Shown here: positions 53,274-61,571 of the stretch, piece by piece
How the letters are laid out: every line of letters begins with the position of its first letter
Position numbering within the stretch: position 1 is the first letter of the stretch
Program-made: the position numbers and the translations under genes
The notes under the pieces: model-generated
The model's database searches: none
What the model was told of the DNA's origin: nothing
What the model saw: the letters and a program-made list of their open reading frames with translations, nothing else
Assembly: GCA_019352875.1 (NCBI GenBank)
Contig: JAAAFW010000015.1
Coordinates: 1,156,056-1,220,055 of the forward strand
Direction of reading: 5' to 3'
Source of the DNA: Pedobacter cryoconitis
Lineage (GTDB): Bacteria > Bacteroidota > Bacteroidia > Sphingobacteriales > Sphingobacteriaceae
DNA length: 64,000 nucleotides

Positions 53274-53693
53274 CTATTTACAGTTGCCCAGGTCAGTAGT
53301 AACCTGTTCGGTGGTATACATACCCTGCTGATGGCCGAAACCATTGGTGATATATACGATAACCTGTGCGAGATCGATATTGGCCAGGTTTAGTGGTTCC
53401 ATTTTGCCTTCATAAACTTTTCCATGTACGGTGAGCTTTTCTGATACTCCGTTTTTAATATAACAGGCTAATTTCTGTTTATTAGTTTTCATGAAAACGC
53501 TATCGGTCAGCGGTGGAATTAATTCACCCAGGCCTTCACCTTTAGTTCCGTGACAATTCTGACAATGTTTGATATAAAGATCTCTGCCATTTACGTAGTA
53601 AGCGTCCTGTTTTATTGTTTCTGAATTCTGACAGGAGTAGAACATGCCGGAAAAAGTCAGCACAGTTAAAAAAAGGATTATAAGTTTACGCAT
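53274..53693 (-). CDS. c-type cytochrome lipoprotein
   Basis: This 139-residue protein has a signal with a likely lipobox ending at Cys21 (SGMFYSC). One haem motif, CQNCH (44-48), and a possible Met ligand in GKMEPL near residue 100 make it a mono-haem cytochrome c. It should be anchored in the periplasm and carry electrons. It is 3 bp downstream of the SCO gene on the same strand, which links it to cytochrome oxidase. Confidence 0.9.
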   Translation of the reverse strand: MRKLIILFLTVLTFSGMFYSCQNSETIKQDAYYVNGRDLYIKHCQNCHGTKGEGLGELIPPLTDSVFMKTNKQKLACYIKNGVSEKLTVHGKVYEGKMEPLNLANIDLAQVIVYITNGFGHQQGMYTTEQVTTDLGNCK

Positions 53694-53696
53694 GTC

Positions 53697-54347
53697 TTAT
53701 TTCTTGTATTCATCCAGCAGTACAGGAATATCCTTACGCAATTGTTCTACCTGCTCTGGATTTGTTCCATCATAAGCACCTCTGATTCTTCTGTCTTTGT
53801 CGATCAGTACCAGAAATCCCTGGTGTACATAACCTTCACGGTCATTACTGTCAACCTGAACAGCGACCAGGTAACTTTTTTCTGCTATATTATAAATACT
53901 GTCTTTTGAACCGTAGACGAACTGCCATTTCGGATCGTAAACATCCAGTTTCTGAGCATACTTTTTCAGGACAGAGGGCTTATCATATTTGAAATCAATG
54001 GTATGGGAAAGGAACATCACGTCAGGGTTACTTTTGAAATCCTGAAATAAAGCCTTCATATTCTTATGCATTATAGGACAGATACTTGTGCAGGATGTGA
54101 AAAAGAAATCTGCAACATATATTTTACCCTTGAACTGATCATTGGTTATCATTACACTATCCTGATTCAGAAATTTAAAGTCAGGAATTGTCTGGTAAAT
54201 CGTGTCTACGGTAAATCCGTCTGCTTTTGCAACTTCTTTTGTATCTCTGACACCATAAATGGGCAACTTTCGTTCTTCTTTACAGGAAGCCGTTAATAAC
54301 ACGGTACCAAGGAGTAAAGCAGAAAAGAAATGTAATGGATTGTTCAT
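53697..54347 (-). CDS. SCO-family copper chaperone (first copy)
   Basis: SCO proteins deliver copper to the CuA site of cytochrome c oxidase. I choose the ATG at 54347, which begins a lipoprotein signal (MNNPLHFFSALLLGTVLLTASC); the Met at 54377 lies inside the promoter region. The 216-residue product has the copper motif CTSIC (about 88-92) and the third ligand His in GYVHQGFL. It is a paralogue of the product of 55882-56502. It forms a unit with the cytochrome c gene. Confidence 0.93.
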   Translation of the reverse strand: MNNPLHFFSALLLGTVLLTASCKEERKLPIYGVRDTKEVAKADGFTVDTIYQTIPDFKFLNQDSVMITNDQFKGKIYVADFFFTSCTSICPIMHKNMKALFQDFKSNPDVMFLSHTIDFKYDKPSVLKKYAQKLDVYDPKWQFVYGSKDSIYNIAEKSYLVAVQVDSNDREGYVHQGFLVLIDKDRRIRGAYDGTNPEQVEQLRKDIPVLLDEYKK

Positions 54348-54366
54348 AATTGTAAGAATATGCCTG

Positions 54367-54374
54367 CAAAGGTA
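54367..54374 (-). promoter_or_regulatory. -7 box of the first SCO gene
   Basis: TACCTTTG on the minus strand matches the consensus and lies 20 bp before the ATG. It is back-to-back with the fabH promoter. Confidence 0.5.
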
Positions 54375-54417
54375 CACTACTCTTAAAATAAAGTGTAACG
54401 TACCTGTAAATATTTCT

Positions 54418-54425
54418 TAGTTTTG
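54418..54425 (+). promoter_or_regulatory. -7 box of fabH
   Basis: TAGTTTTG matches the consensus and lies 22 bp before the fabH ATG. No clear -33 box is seen. Confidence 0.5.
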
Positions 54426-54446
54426 TGCGCAGAATTTAATGCTTAA

Positions 54447-55448
54447 ATGAGAAAGAGATATAATGCTGTCATCACAGCTTTGGGTGGATATGTACCGGAG
54501 ACTATACTATCAAACCACGATCTGGAAAAAATGGTGGATACCAATAACGAATGGATTATTTCCCGTACGGGAATTCAGGAAAGAAGGATATTGAATGATG
54601 ATTCTTTGGCCACTTCTGACCTGGCTACGCTTGCGGTAAAACGTCTGCTCGAAGATAACCATGTAAATCCGGAAGAAATAGAATGCGTTATAGTCGCAAC
54701 TGCCACACCTGATTATATTATGGTCTCCACGGCTAGTATAGTTTGTGAGAAAGCAGGCCTGACCAAGGCATGGGGTGTTGATTCCAATTCAGCATGCAGT
54801 GGTTTTCTGTATGCACTGACTTTGGGTGCAAGTCTCATCGAAAGTAACCGCTACAAAAATGTAATCGTAATAGGTGCGGACGCGAATAGTACAATTGTTA
54901 ACTATGAGGACCGGAATACCTGCATTCTTTTCGGCGATGGTGCAGGAGCAGTATTGCTTGAACAGACTGAAGAAGAAGTAGGCCTGATAGATAATGTATT
55001 TAAAACAGATGGTTCGGGAAAAGAACATCTGATCGTTACAGCCGGTGGATCATTACACCCGTCTTCACCAGAAACACTGAATCAAAAACTCAATTATATA
55101 TCACAGAATGGCAGAATTGTTTTCAAAGCTGCTATTGAAGGAATGACCCAGACCTGTACAGAAGTACTGGAAAGAAATGGTTTGGATACAGCCGATGTAA
55201 ACTGGCTGATCCCGCATCAGGCCAATTTGCGGATCATACACGCAGTAGGAGATAAGCTCGGACTACGTGAAGATCAGGTTAAGGTTAATATTCAGCGTTA
55301 TGGTAATACAACCGCTGCGACTATTCCTTTGTGTATGTGGGAGTTCCAGAAAGACTTTAAAGAAAATGATACCCTATTACTAACGGCTTTCGGCGCTGGA
55401 TTCTCCTGGGGAGCCAGTTATCTGAAATGGGGTAAATTAAGAAAATAG
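54447..55448 (+). CDS. fabH: 3-oxoacyl-ACP synthase III
   Basis: FabH starts fatty acid synthesis by condensing acyl-CoA with malonyl-ACP. The 333-residue length is normal. The triad is visible: Cys117 in SACSGFLY, His257 in IPHQANLRI and Asn in RYGNTTAATIP (about 287). It begins a plus-strand run with a lipoprotein and the second SCO gene. The gap to the next gene is only 2 bp, yet no functional link with SCO is known. Branched-chain starters are possible but not shown. Confidence 0.94.
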   Translation: MRKRYNAVITALGGYVPETILSNHDLEKMVDTNNEWIISRTGIQERRILNDDSLATSDLATLAVKRLLEDNHVNPEEIECVIVATATPDYIMVSTASIVCEKAGLTKAWGVDSNSACSGFLYALTLGASLIESNRYKNVIVIGADANSTIVNYEDRNTCILFGDGAGAVLLEQTEEEVGLIDNVFKTDGSGKEHLIVTAGGSLHPSSPETLNQKLNYISQNGRIVFKAAIEGMTQTCTEVLERNGLDTADVNWLIPHQANLRIIHAVGDKLGLREDQVKVNIQRYGNTTAATIPLCMWEFQKDFKENDTLLLTAFGAGFSWGASYLKWGKLRK

Positions 55449-55450
55449 CG

Positions 55451-55885
55451 ATGAAAAAACTGATTATAGCTGCTTCCATAGTTGGGGTAATGTTTTCCTG
55501 CAGTCAGCCGGTAGATTATAAGGCTGAGCGTGACGAGGTAATGAAAACTCATGACCTGGTTATGGCTGACCATGGCATAGTAGTAAAAAATCAGATGGCT
55601 ATCGATTCTCTTCTACAGAATCTGGGTGCTTTAAAACAACGTTTTCCCACACTGGATATCGCGCATGAAAAAGTGCTGATGGAAGAAAAGGTAGCCCGGC
55701 TAAAGGCAGCAGAAGAACTGATGAATGACTGGATGCATCAGTTTGAGCCGGATATAGAGCAGAAATCAAATGAAGAAGCTGCTGCCTATTTCAAAGCAGA
55801 AAAAATAAAGATCAACCGGATCGACAGTCTTTATAAGGCAGAGATTTCGGCTTCGAATTCTTATTTATCCGCTTTTAGAGAATGA
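55451..55885 (+). CDS. Putative lipoprotein of unknown function
   Basis: This 144-residue protein has a signal ending in the lipobox GVMFSC (Cys17). The rest is mostly helical and charged and probably forms a coiled coil (about 25-125). The function is not recognised. It lies 2 bp after fabH and overlaps the second SCO gene by 4 bp, so it may take part in the same process as the SCO protein. Confidence 0.75.
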   Translation: MKKLIIAASIVGVMFSCSQPVDYKAERDEVMKTHDLVMADHGIVVKNQMAIDSLLQNLGALKQRFPTLDIAHEKVLMEEKVARLKAAEELMNDWMHQFEPDIEQKSNEEAAAYFKAEKIKINRIDSLYKAEISASNSYLSAFRE

Positions 55886-56502
55886 TGATGAAAAACCTAA
55901 TATACCTGGGACTCCTTGGCGCATTTTTGACAAGTTGCCAGCAGGAACAGAAACGTTTGCCTTATTTGCAACAGGAAATTACAGGCACCGATACTACCTA
56001 CAGATCTATTCCTGATTTTAAATTTCTGAATCAGGACAGTGTTGAAGTAACCGGAAAAGATTTTGATAAGGCTATATATGTAGCGGATTTCTTTTTCACA
56101 TCTTGTCCAACGATCTGTCCGATCATGCACCGGAACCTTTTGAAAATCTATAAAAAATACGAAGGAAACCCGGGTGTAAAACTCGCATCTCACACGATTG
56201 ACTATAAATATGATACCCCTTCCCGCATGAAAACTTATGCCAGTAAACTCGGTGTAGAGGGAACGCAGTGGGAGTTTCTTTGGGGAGAGCGCGATTCAGT
56301 TTATAATCTCGCTGAAAAACATTATCTGGTAACCGTAGGCGAAGATAAAGCAGCTCCCGGAGGTTATATCCACCAAGGTTATCTTGTGTTGGTAGACAGA
56401 GATAAACGTATTCGCGGAGCATATGATGGAACCGTAGATGCGCAGGTTGATCAATTGATGAAAGACATGGATATTCTGCTGGAAGAGTACAAAGGAAAAT
56501 AG
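55882..56502 (+). CDS. SCO-family copper chaperone (second copy)
   Basis: This 206-residue lipoprotein (lipobox LTSC) has the copper motif CPTIC (about 75-79) and the His ligand in GYIHQGYL. Three ATG codons in a row (55882, 55885, 55888) are possible starts; the first overlaps the previous stop. It is clearly similar to the first SCO protein, sharing SIPDFKFLNQDSV-like and VADFFFTSC segments. It lies in the fabH unit and may serve another oxidase or act redundantly. Confidence 0.92.
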   Translation: MMMKNLIYLGLLGAFLTSCQQEQKRLPYLQQEITGTDTTYRSIPDFKFLNQDSVEVTGKDFDKAIYVADFFFTSCPTICPIMHRNLLKIYKKYEGNPGVKLASHTIDYKYDTPSRMKTYASKLGVEGTQWEFLWGERDSVYNLAEKHYLVTVGEDKAAPGGYIHQGYLVLVDRDKRIRGAYDGTVDAQVDQLMKDMDILLEEYKGK

Positions 56503-56567
56503 CTGGAATTAAATTCTTTCAGACATACACCTTTAATACAGGTTCATTCAAACAAAATTTATAGCGT

Positions 56568-56597
56568 GGGGTTTTATTATTAAATTAATAAAACCCC
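56568..56597 (+). promoter_or_regulatory. Perfect 12-bp hairpin directly before the SOD start codon
   Basis: GGGGTTTTATTA (56568-56579) pairs perfectly with TAATAAAACCCC (56586-56597). The right arm ends at the base before the ATG (56598). No T-run follows, so it is not an ordinary terminator. It could mask translation initiation or be a DNA operator. Confidence 0.55.
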
Positions 56598-57272
56598 ATG
56601 AAGCTATTTAAAAATATTATCCCAGTAATCTTATTGCTCACGGCCTCTCATAGTGTGAGCGCACAATTTAAGCTGGCACCTCTGCCATATGCTTACAATG
56701 CCCTGGAACCTGCTATAGACAAGGAGACCATGGAGATCCACTACACCAAACATCATCAGGCTTACGTCAACAATCTGAATGCAGCTGTTAAAGGTACTGC
56801 GGCAGAAGGGAAGTCCCTGGCCGATATCCTGGCCTCTGTGTCTTCTTATCCTGCAGCTATACGTAATAATGCAGGCGGACATTATAACCACACGATGTTC
56901 TGGCAGGTAATGGCCGCGAAACCGAAAGCACCTTCAGCTGCTTTCCTGAAAGAAATAGACCAGACCTTCGGTTCTCTTGATAAATTCAAAGCTGCTTTTG
57001 CAGATAGTGCAGCAAAACGTTTTGGTTCAGGCTGGGCCTGGCTTATTGTTCAGAATGGTAAGTTGAAGATTTCCAGCACACCTAATCAGGATAATCCTTT
57101 AATGGACGTGGTGAGAGAAAAAGGGACACCGATACTTGCTTTAGACGTATGGGAACATGCTTATTATTTGAAATATCAAAATAAACGTCCCGACTATATC
57201 ACTGCCTGGTGGACTGTTGTCAACTGGGAAGAAGTAGAACAGCGATATAATAAAGTAGTGAAAAAATCTTAA
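56598..57272 (+). CDS. Secreted Fe/Mn superoxide dismutase
   Basis: This 224-residue enzyme removes superoxide. All metal-site segments are present: HYTKHHQAYVNNLN, NNAGGHYNHTMFWQVM and DVWEHAYYLKYQNKRPDY. Unlike the usual cytoplasmic enzyme it begins with a signal peptide (MKLFKNIIPVILLLTASHSVSA), so it should work in the periplasm or outside. It stands alone between the second SCO gene and the pox gene, with a hairpin at its start codon. Confidence 0.94.
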   Translation: MKLFKNIIPVILLLTASHSVSAQFKLAPLPYAYNALEPAIDKETMEIHYTKHHQAYVNNLNAAVKGTAAEGKSLADILASVSSYPAAIRNNAGGHYNHTMFWQVMAAKPKAPSAAFLKEIDQTFGSLDKFKAAFADSAAKRFGSGWAWLIVQNGKLKISSTPNQDNPLMDVVREKGTPILALDVWEHAYYLKYQNKRPDYITAWWTVVNWEEVEQRYNKVVKKS

Positions 57273-57284
57273 TAACCACCTATG

Positions 57285-57314
57285 AAGCCGCCCCCTTCGG
57301 GCGGCTTTTTTTAA
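57285..57314 (+). terminator. Intrinsic terminator of the SOD gene
   Basis: The GC-rich stem AAGCCGCCC/GGGCGGCTT (57285-57293 with 57299-57307) is followed by T-rich DNA. Confidence 0.92.
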
Positions 57315-57325
57315 AGCTTAGATTT

Positions 57326-59050
57326 ATGGCAAAAACAGTAGCAGCTCAATTCGTTGAAATTTTAGAGCAGGCAGGAGTTACAGCCGTTCATGGGGTCGTA
57401 GGCGACTCTCTAAACGGTATTGTAGAAGAAATCAGACAATCTAAAACCATTAAGTGGGTACATTACCGTCATGAGGAAGCAGCAGCCTTTGCTGCTGGGG
57501 CAGAAGCACAGATTACCGGTAAACTGGCAGTTTGCGCGGGAAGTTGCGGCCCTGGTAATATGCATTTAATTAATGGCTTATATGACGCGCATCGCAGCAA
57601 TGCACCTGTACTTGCGATTGCAGCACATATTCCGAGTGAACAGATCGGAACCTCATATTTTCAAGAGACAAGGCCGGAGTCCCTCTTTAGGGAGTGCAGC
57701 TATTATTGCGAAACTATTGCTTCGGCCAGACAGATGCCCAGAGTGCTTCAGATCGCTATGCAGCATGCGGTTGGACAATCTGGCGTCGCCGTGGTTAGTA
57801 TCTCCGGTGACGTAGCTATGGAAAAGGCCCCTTCAGATGAGCTTGAGCATCAGATTTTTCATAATAAACCAGTTATCAGACCAGCTGATGAAGATCTCAG
57901 AAAACTAGCTGCACTGATTAATCAGCATAAAAAGATTACGCTTTTATGTGGTGCAGGCTGCGCAGGTGCCCATCAGGAATTACTAAGCCTGGCAGAGGCA
58001 ATCAAATCGCCTATCGTTCATGCGTTGCGCGGTAAAGAGCATGTGCAGTATGATAACCCTTATGATGTCGGAATGACTGGTTTAATTGGTCTTACTTCGG
58101 GTTACCAGGCAGTAGAAGACTGTGAGCTGCTTATTATGCTGGGAACAGATTTTCCATATAAAGAGTGGTACCCGCCTAAAGCTAAAATTGTACAGCTGGA
58201 TATACGTCCGGAGAGATTAGGGAGAAGGTGTAAACTAGAAATTGGTCTGGTCGGTTCTGTTAAAGAAACGCTGGAAGCTCTTTTGCCATTAATTGATCAT
58301 ACTCAGGATAGTAGTTTTCTTCATAAAAGTCAGGAGAGATACCAGGACAACCGTAAGAATCTGATGAAACATGCACAGGCTGTTGAAGGAGAGCCGATTC
58401 ATCCGGAATATTTGACAAGATTATTAAGTGAACAGGCCAGCACAGATGCAGTTTTTACTACAGATGTAGGTACACCATCTGTATGGGCAGCCAGGTATAT
58501 CGATATGACTGCGGGCAGGAGATTGATTGGTTCTTTCAATCATGGCTCCATGGCCAGTGCAATGCCACAGGCAATCGGTGCCCAGCTGACAGACTTGAAC
58601 AGACAGGTCATCTCCTTATCAGGTGATGGTGGTTTTGCGATGATGATGGGGGATATCCTAACCATTCATCAATATGACCTTCCTGTAAAACTGGTTATCT
58701 ATAATAACAGTTCTTTAGGCTTTGTTGCTATGGAAATGAAAGTAATCGGGATGCCGCCGTTTGGAACGGATTTGAAGAATCCAGACTTTGCTAAAATGGC
58801 TGAAGCGATCGGAATAAGGGGAATCCGGGTGGAGAAGGCTGAAGAACTGGAGTCGGCAGTTGCAGCAGCACTGGCACATCCCGGTCCGGTATTACTCGAT
58901 GTAGTGGTCAATCAGACTGAACTATCCATGCCACCCAAAATAGATTTGGAACAGGCTAAGGGATTCGGAATTTATATGTTAAAACAAACCCTTAAAGGGG
59001 ATGGGAAAGAAGTATGGGATACAATCCGCTCGAATTTTTTAAGTAAGTAG
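57326..59050 (+). CDS. Thiamine-pyrophosphate pyruvate oxidase/dehydrogenase (PoxB-like)
   Basis: This 574-residue TPP enzyme of the acetolactate synthase/pyruvate oxidase superfamily likely decarboxylates pyruvate. The N-terminal TPP-binding pyrimidine domain contains GVVGDSLNGIVEEI and the PP domain has LSGDGGFAMMMGDILT (about 433-448). The length fits PoxB. No separate small subunit is adjacent. It starts 12 bp after the SOD terminator, so its promoter is unclear. The 2-hydroxyacid dehydrogenase follows, with its own promoter. Confidence 0.88.
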   Translation: MAKTVAAQFVEILEQAGVTAVHGVVGDSLNGIVEEIRQSKTIKWVHYRHEEAAAFAAGAEAQITGKLAVCAGSCGPGNMHLINGLYDAHRSNAPVLAIAAHIPSEQIGTSYFQETRPESLFRECSYYCETIASARQMPRVLQIAMQHAVGQSGVAVVSISGDVAMEKAPSDELEHQIFHNKPVIRPADEDLRKLAALINQHKKITLLCGAGCAGAHQELLSLAEAIKSPIVHALRGKEHVQYDNPYDVGMTGLIGLTSGYQAVEDCELLIMLGTDFPYKEWYPPKAKIVQLDIRPERLGRRCKLEIGLVGSVKETLEALLPLIDHTQDSSFLHKSQERYQDNRKNLMKHAQAVEGEPIHPEYLTRLLSEQASTDAVFTTDVGTPSVWAARYIDMTAGRRLIGSFNHGSMASAMPQAIGAQLTDLNRQVISLSGDGGFAMMMGDILTIHQYDLPVKLVIYNNSSLGFVAMEMKVIGMPPFGTDLKNPDFAKMAEAIGIRGIRVEKAEELESAVAAALAHPGPVLLDVVVNQTELSMPPKIDLEQAKGFGIYMLKQTLKGDGKEVWDTIRSNFLSK

Positions 59051-59070
59051 GGGGATAAGAATTTCAGGAG

Positions 59071-59078
59071 TATATTTG
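59071..59078 (+). promoter_or_regulatory. -7 box of the 2-hydroxyacid dehydrogenase gene
   Basis: TATATTTG matches the consensus and is followed immediately by a 28-bp palindrome. Confidence 0.55.
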
Positions 59079-59080
59079 TT

Positions 59081-59108
59081 CAATTCAGCGTAGCACTATG
59101 CTGAATTG
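59081..59108. promoter_or_regulatory. 28-bp near-perfect palindrome at the transcription start
   Basis: CAATTCAGC (59081-59089) and GCTGAATTG (59100-59108) are complementary, and TAG/CTA pairs inside extend it. It begins 3 bp after the -7 box and has no T-run. An operator overlapping the start site is the simplest reading. Confidence 0.55.
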
Positions 59109-59134
59109 CTTCAATACCCTAAAAATTAGATCAG

Positions 59135-60106
59135 ATGAAAGTATTTGTTACCAGAAGAATTGCAGACGCTGGTTTGCAGTTATTGAAAGATGCCGGTTTA
59201 GAAGTTGAAGTATGGGCTGAAAAAAGAAAGTTGAATCAGGAGGAGTTAATCCATGCCTGTAGTCAGGCAGATGCATTAATAAGTGCGGGACAGGCGTTAA
59301 ATGAAGAGTTTATGACTTCCTGTTCACACTTAAAAGCTATTGCCCTGCATTCAGTTGGATATGATAATGTAGATATAGCTGCAGCAACCAGATTAGGAAT
59401 TCCGGTTGGAAATACGCCGGGCGTTTTAAGTGAGTCTACAGCAGACACTGCTTTTTTACTAATGCAGTCTGTCGCAAGAAATGCATTTTATATGCATAAA
59501 ACAATTGGACGTGGTGAATGGGGCTTTTTTGAGCCTACAGCAAACCTTGGCCAGGATCTCAGTGGGTTGACGATTGGTATATTCGGACTTGGTAAAATAG
59601 GTTACGAAATGGCAAGAAAGTGTCGCGGTGCTTTCGGTATGAAGGTTATTTACCATAACCGTAAACCAAATGAACAGGCCGAGAAAGAATTGGACGCGAA
59701 ATACGTTAGTTTCGAAGAACTTCTTCAAAATAGCGATGTGTTAAGTGTCCATACTGACCTTACACCGCAAACCAAACATAAATTTGATGAAAGTGCATTT
59801 AAACAGATGAAACCAACGGCTATTTTTGTAAATACTGCCAGAGGCTCCATTCATGTAGAAACAGATCTGAGAACTGCACTTGAGGAAGAAATAATCTGGG
59901 GTGCGGGATTGGACGTTACTAATCCGGAGCCCATGAAACCTGAAAATTCTTTACTGGACATGCCGCGGGTTGCTATTTTGCCTCATATCGGCTCAGCTAC
60001 ATTGAAAACGAGAACTGCGATGTCCAGGCTTGCTGCAGAAAACATAATTGCAGTTGCCCAGGGCAGACAGATGGAATACCAGGTTAATGCTTCACCTGAT
60101 GTGTGA
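59135..60106 (+). CDS. D-isomer 2-hydroxyacid dehydrogenase (glyoxylate reductase-like)
   Basis: This 323-residue NAD(P)-dependent enzyme reduces 2-oxoacids such as glyoxylate or hydroxypyruvate. The Rossmann loop is FGLGKIGYEMA. The catalytic Arg is in VNTARGSIH, the Glu in NPEPM and the His in LPHIGSATLKTR. Length is normal. The last 23 bp overlap the 3' end of the convergent cbpM gene. A palindrome at the promoter points to dedicated regulation. Confidence 0.93.
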   Translation: MKVFVTRRIADAGLQLLKDAGLEVEVWAEKRKLNQEELIHACSQADALISAGQALNEEFMTSCSHLKAIALHSVGYDNVDIAAATRLGIPVGNTPGVLSESTADTAFLLMQSVARNAFYMHKTIGRGEWGFFEPTANLGQDLSGLTIGIFGLGKIGYEMARKCRGAFGMKVIYHNRKPNEQAEKELDAKYVSFEELLQNSDVLSVHTDLTPQTKHKFDESAFKQMKPTAIFVNTARGSIHVETDLRTALEEEIIWGAGLDVTNPEPMKPENSLLDMPRVAILPHIGSATLKTRTAMSRLAAENIIAVAQGRQMEYQVNASPDV

Positions 60107-60404
60107 AATCGGGAAAATGCTCCTGAATGTAAACATGATTTTTAAGCTTTGAAATTTCCGACTGCATTTGCTTCACTTTTTGCAGCAGATTCATAATGGC
60201 ATCAATGCCTTCTATATTAATCTGAAGATCATAGTGGAAATGGATGAATTTGTCCATTTCCACTAATTGTTCATAATGCAGATATTTTTGACCGTTTCTG
60301 GTAGTCAGTACCACTAAGCCGGAGTCTTCTAATGCTTCAATGAATGTTTTAGGTACAGCATAATGTGTACAGTAATCATTTATGGTTATCAGTTCTGTTT
60401 CCAT
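60084..60404 (-). CDS. cbpM: Chaperone modulator CbpM
   Basis: This 106-residue protein modulates the CbpA co-chaperone. It has a MerR-like helical start (ITINDYCTHYAVPKTFIEAL), then FHYDLQINIEGIDAIMNLLQ, typical of the CbpM family, and ends in a helix. It lies 15 bp after cbpA on the same strand, the usual arrangement. Its end overlaps the convergent dehydrogenase gene by 23 bp. Confidence 0.88.
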   Translation of the reverse strand: METELITINDYCTHYAVPKTFIEALEDSGLVVLTTRNGQKYLHYEQLVEMDKFIHFHYDLQINIEGIDAIMNLLQKVKQMQSEISKLKNHVYIQEHFPDFTHQVKH

Positions 60405-60419
60405 AGCTAACGTGTTTTA

Positions 60420-61331
60420 TTAACCTGATATAGCCTGTAATTCTTTAAAGAGGGCTTCTTGTTTTTCAGTCAGGTTAGTTGGTATCTTAACCGTATAAGT
60501 CACAAAAAGGTTTCCAAATTCACCTTCTTTTTTATATACAGGGAAGCCTTTGCCTTTTAAACGTACTTTAGTGCCATTTTGTGTGCCTGCCGGTATTTTT
60601 AATTTCACCTTGCTGGTTAAGGTGTCTACAGTTACTTCACCGCCTAATACAGCGAGGAAAAGATCTATTTCTTTATTCAGGAAGAGATCGTCACCGACAC
60701 GATGAAACCTGCTGTCCTCACCTATGGTAATGGTAATTAACAGATCTCCGTCAGGTCCGCCGTTGGCTCCGGGACTTCCCTGACCCTTTAATTTAATCAC
60801 CTGACCGGAAGTAATTCCTCCCGGAATTGTGATCCTCAGGCTTTTACCGTTTACCGTAACAGTCTTTTTATGCGTTTCAGCAGCATCCATAAAGGAGATT
60901 TTTAGTTCTGCCTGCAGATCCTGACCTTTAAAACGTGCGCTGTTTCTGCTCTGCCGGCCACCGCCGCCACCGAACATAGACTCAAAGAAATCGGAGAAGT
61001 CGCCGCCACCGAAGTTTCCTGCACCTCCGCCATATCCACCACCACCAAAACCTCCGCCGAAAGGGTTTCCCCTGCCAGACTGGCCTGACTGCTGGAACTG
61101 ATCGGCATGTTTCCAGTTCTCGCCGTATTCATCGTACTTCTTACGTTTATCAGGGTCATTAAGCACTTCATTGGCCTCATTTACCTGCTGGAACATCTTA
61201 TTAGCTTCTTTATCATCTGGATTTAAATCCGGGTGATACTTTCTGGCCAGTTTACGGTATGCTTTTTTAATATCATCCTGTGAAGCTGACTTATCAACAC
61301 CCAAAACTTTATAATAATCAATGTATGCCAT
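60420..61331 (-). CDS. cbpA: CbpA-type DnaJ co-chaperone
   Basis: This 303-residue J-protein stimulates Hsp70. The HPD motif is at 33-35 (YHPDLNP). A long Gly/Phe-rich region (about 88-130, GGGFGGGGYGGGAGNFGG) follows, then the two C-terminal substrate-binding domains. There is no zinc finger, as in CbpA. It is the first gene of the cbpA-cbpM unit. The Hsp70-like gene at the start of the window is far away and probably unrelated. Confidence 0.93.
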   Translation of the reverse strand: MAYIDYYKVLGVDKSASQDDIKKAYRKLARKYHPDLNPDDKEANKMFQQVNEANEVLNDPDKRKKYDEYGENWKHADQFQQSGQSGRGNPFGGGFGGGGYGGGAGNFGGGDFSDFFESMFGGGGGRQSRNSARFKGQDLQAELKISFMDAAETHKKTVTVNGKSLRITIPGGITSGQVIKLKGQGSPGANGGPDGDLLITITIGEDSRFHRVGDDLFLNKEIDLFLAVLGGEVTVDTLTSKVKLKIPAGTQNGTKVRLKGKGFPVYKKEGEFGNLFVTYTVKIPTNLTEKQEALFKELQAISG

Positions 61332-61349
61332 AGTCTTTTAATCGAAAGC

Positions 61350-61383
61350 CAAATTTACGTTAATATCCTGAATTATAAATAAA
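61350..61383 (-). promoter_or_regulatory. Promoter of cbpA-cbpM
   Basis: On the minus strand TAAATTTG (61350-61357) is preceded by TTTA after 22 bp. The leader is about 13 nt. Confidence 0.6.
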
Positions 61384-61488
61384 GTTCAATCCAGATGGTT
61401 GCGAAAATCATGCCGCCCGAAGGGTAATTGCATCAATGCTGCTGAAAAATAAAAATATCCCCTGTTCCTGTTGAGTACCGCATATTCT

Positions 61489-61496
61489 TATATTTG
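61489..61496 (+). promoter_or_regulatory. -7 box of the AraC-type regulator gene
   Basis: TATATTTG matches the consensus. The start would be near 61503, leaving a leader of about 70 nt. Confidence 0.45.
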
Positions 61497-61571
61497 TTTT
61501 ATCGGGTACTAACGCAGCATTTTTGCGCAATATATACTGGCTTTTTCTATCAACTATAAATTTTTTTCATC

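Noticed and set aside
60084..60106. Possible frameshift between the dehydrogenase and cbpM
   Set aside because: They are on opposite strands and simply overlap at their 3' ends; both proteins are complete.
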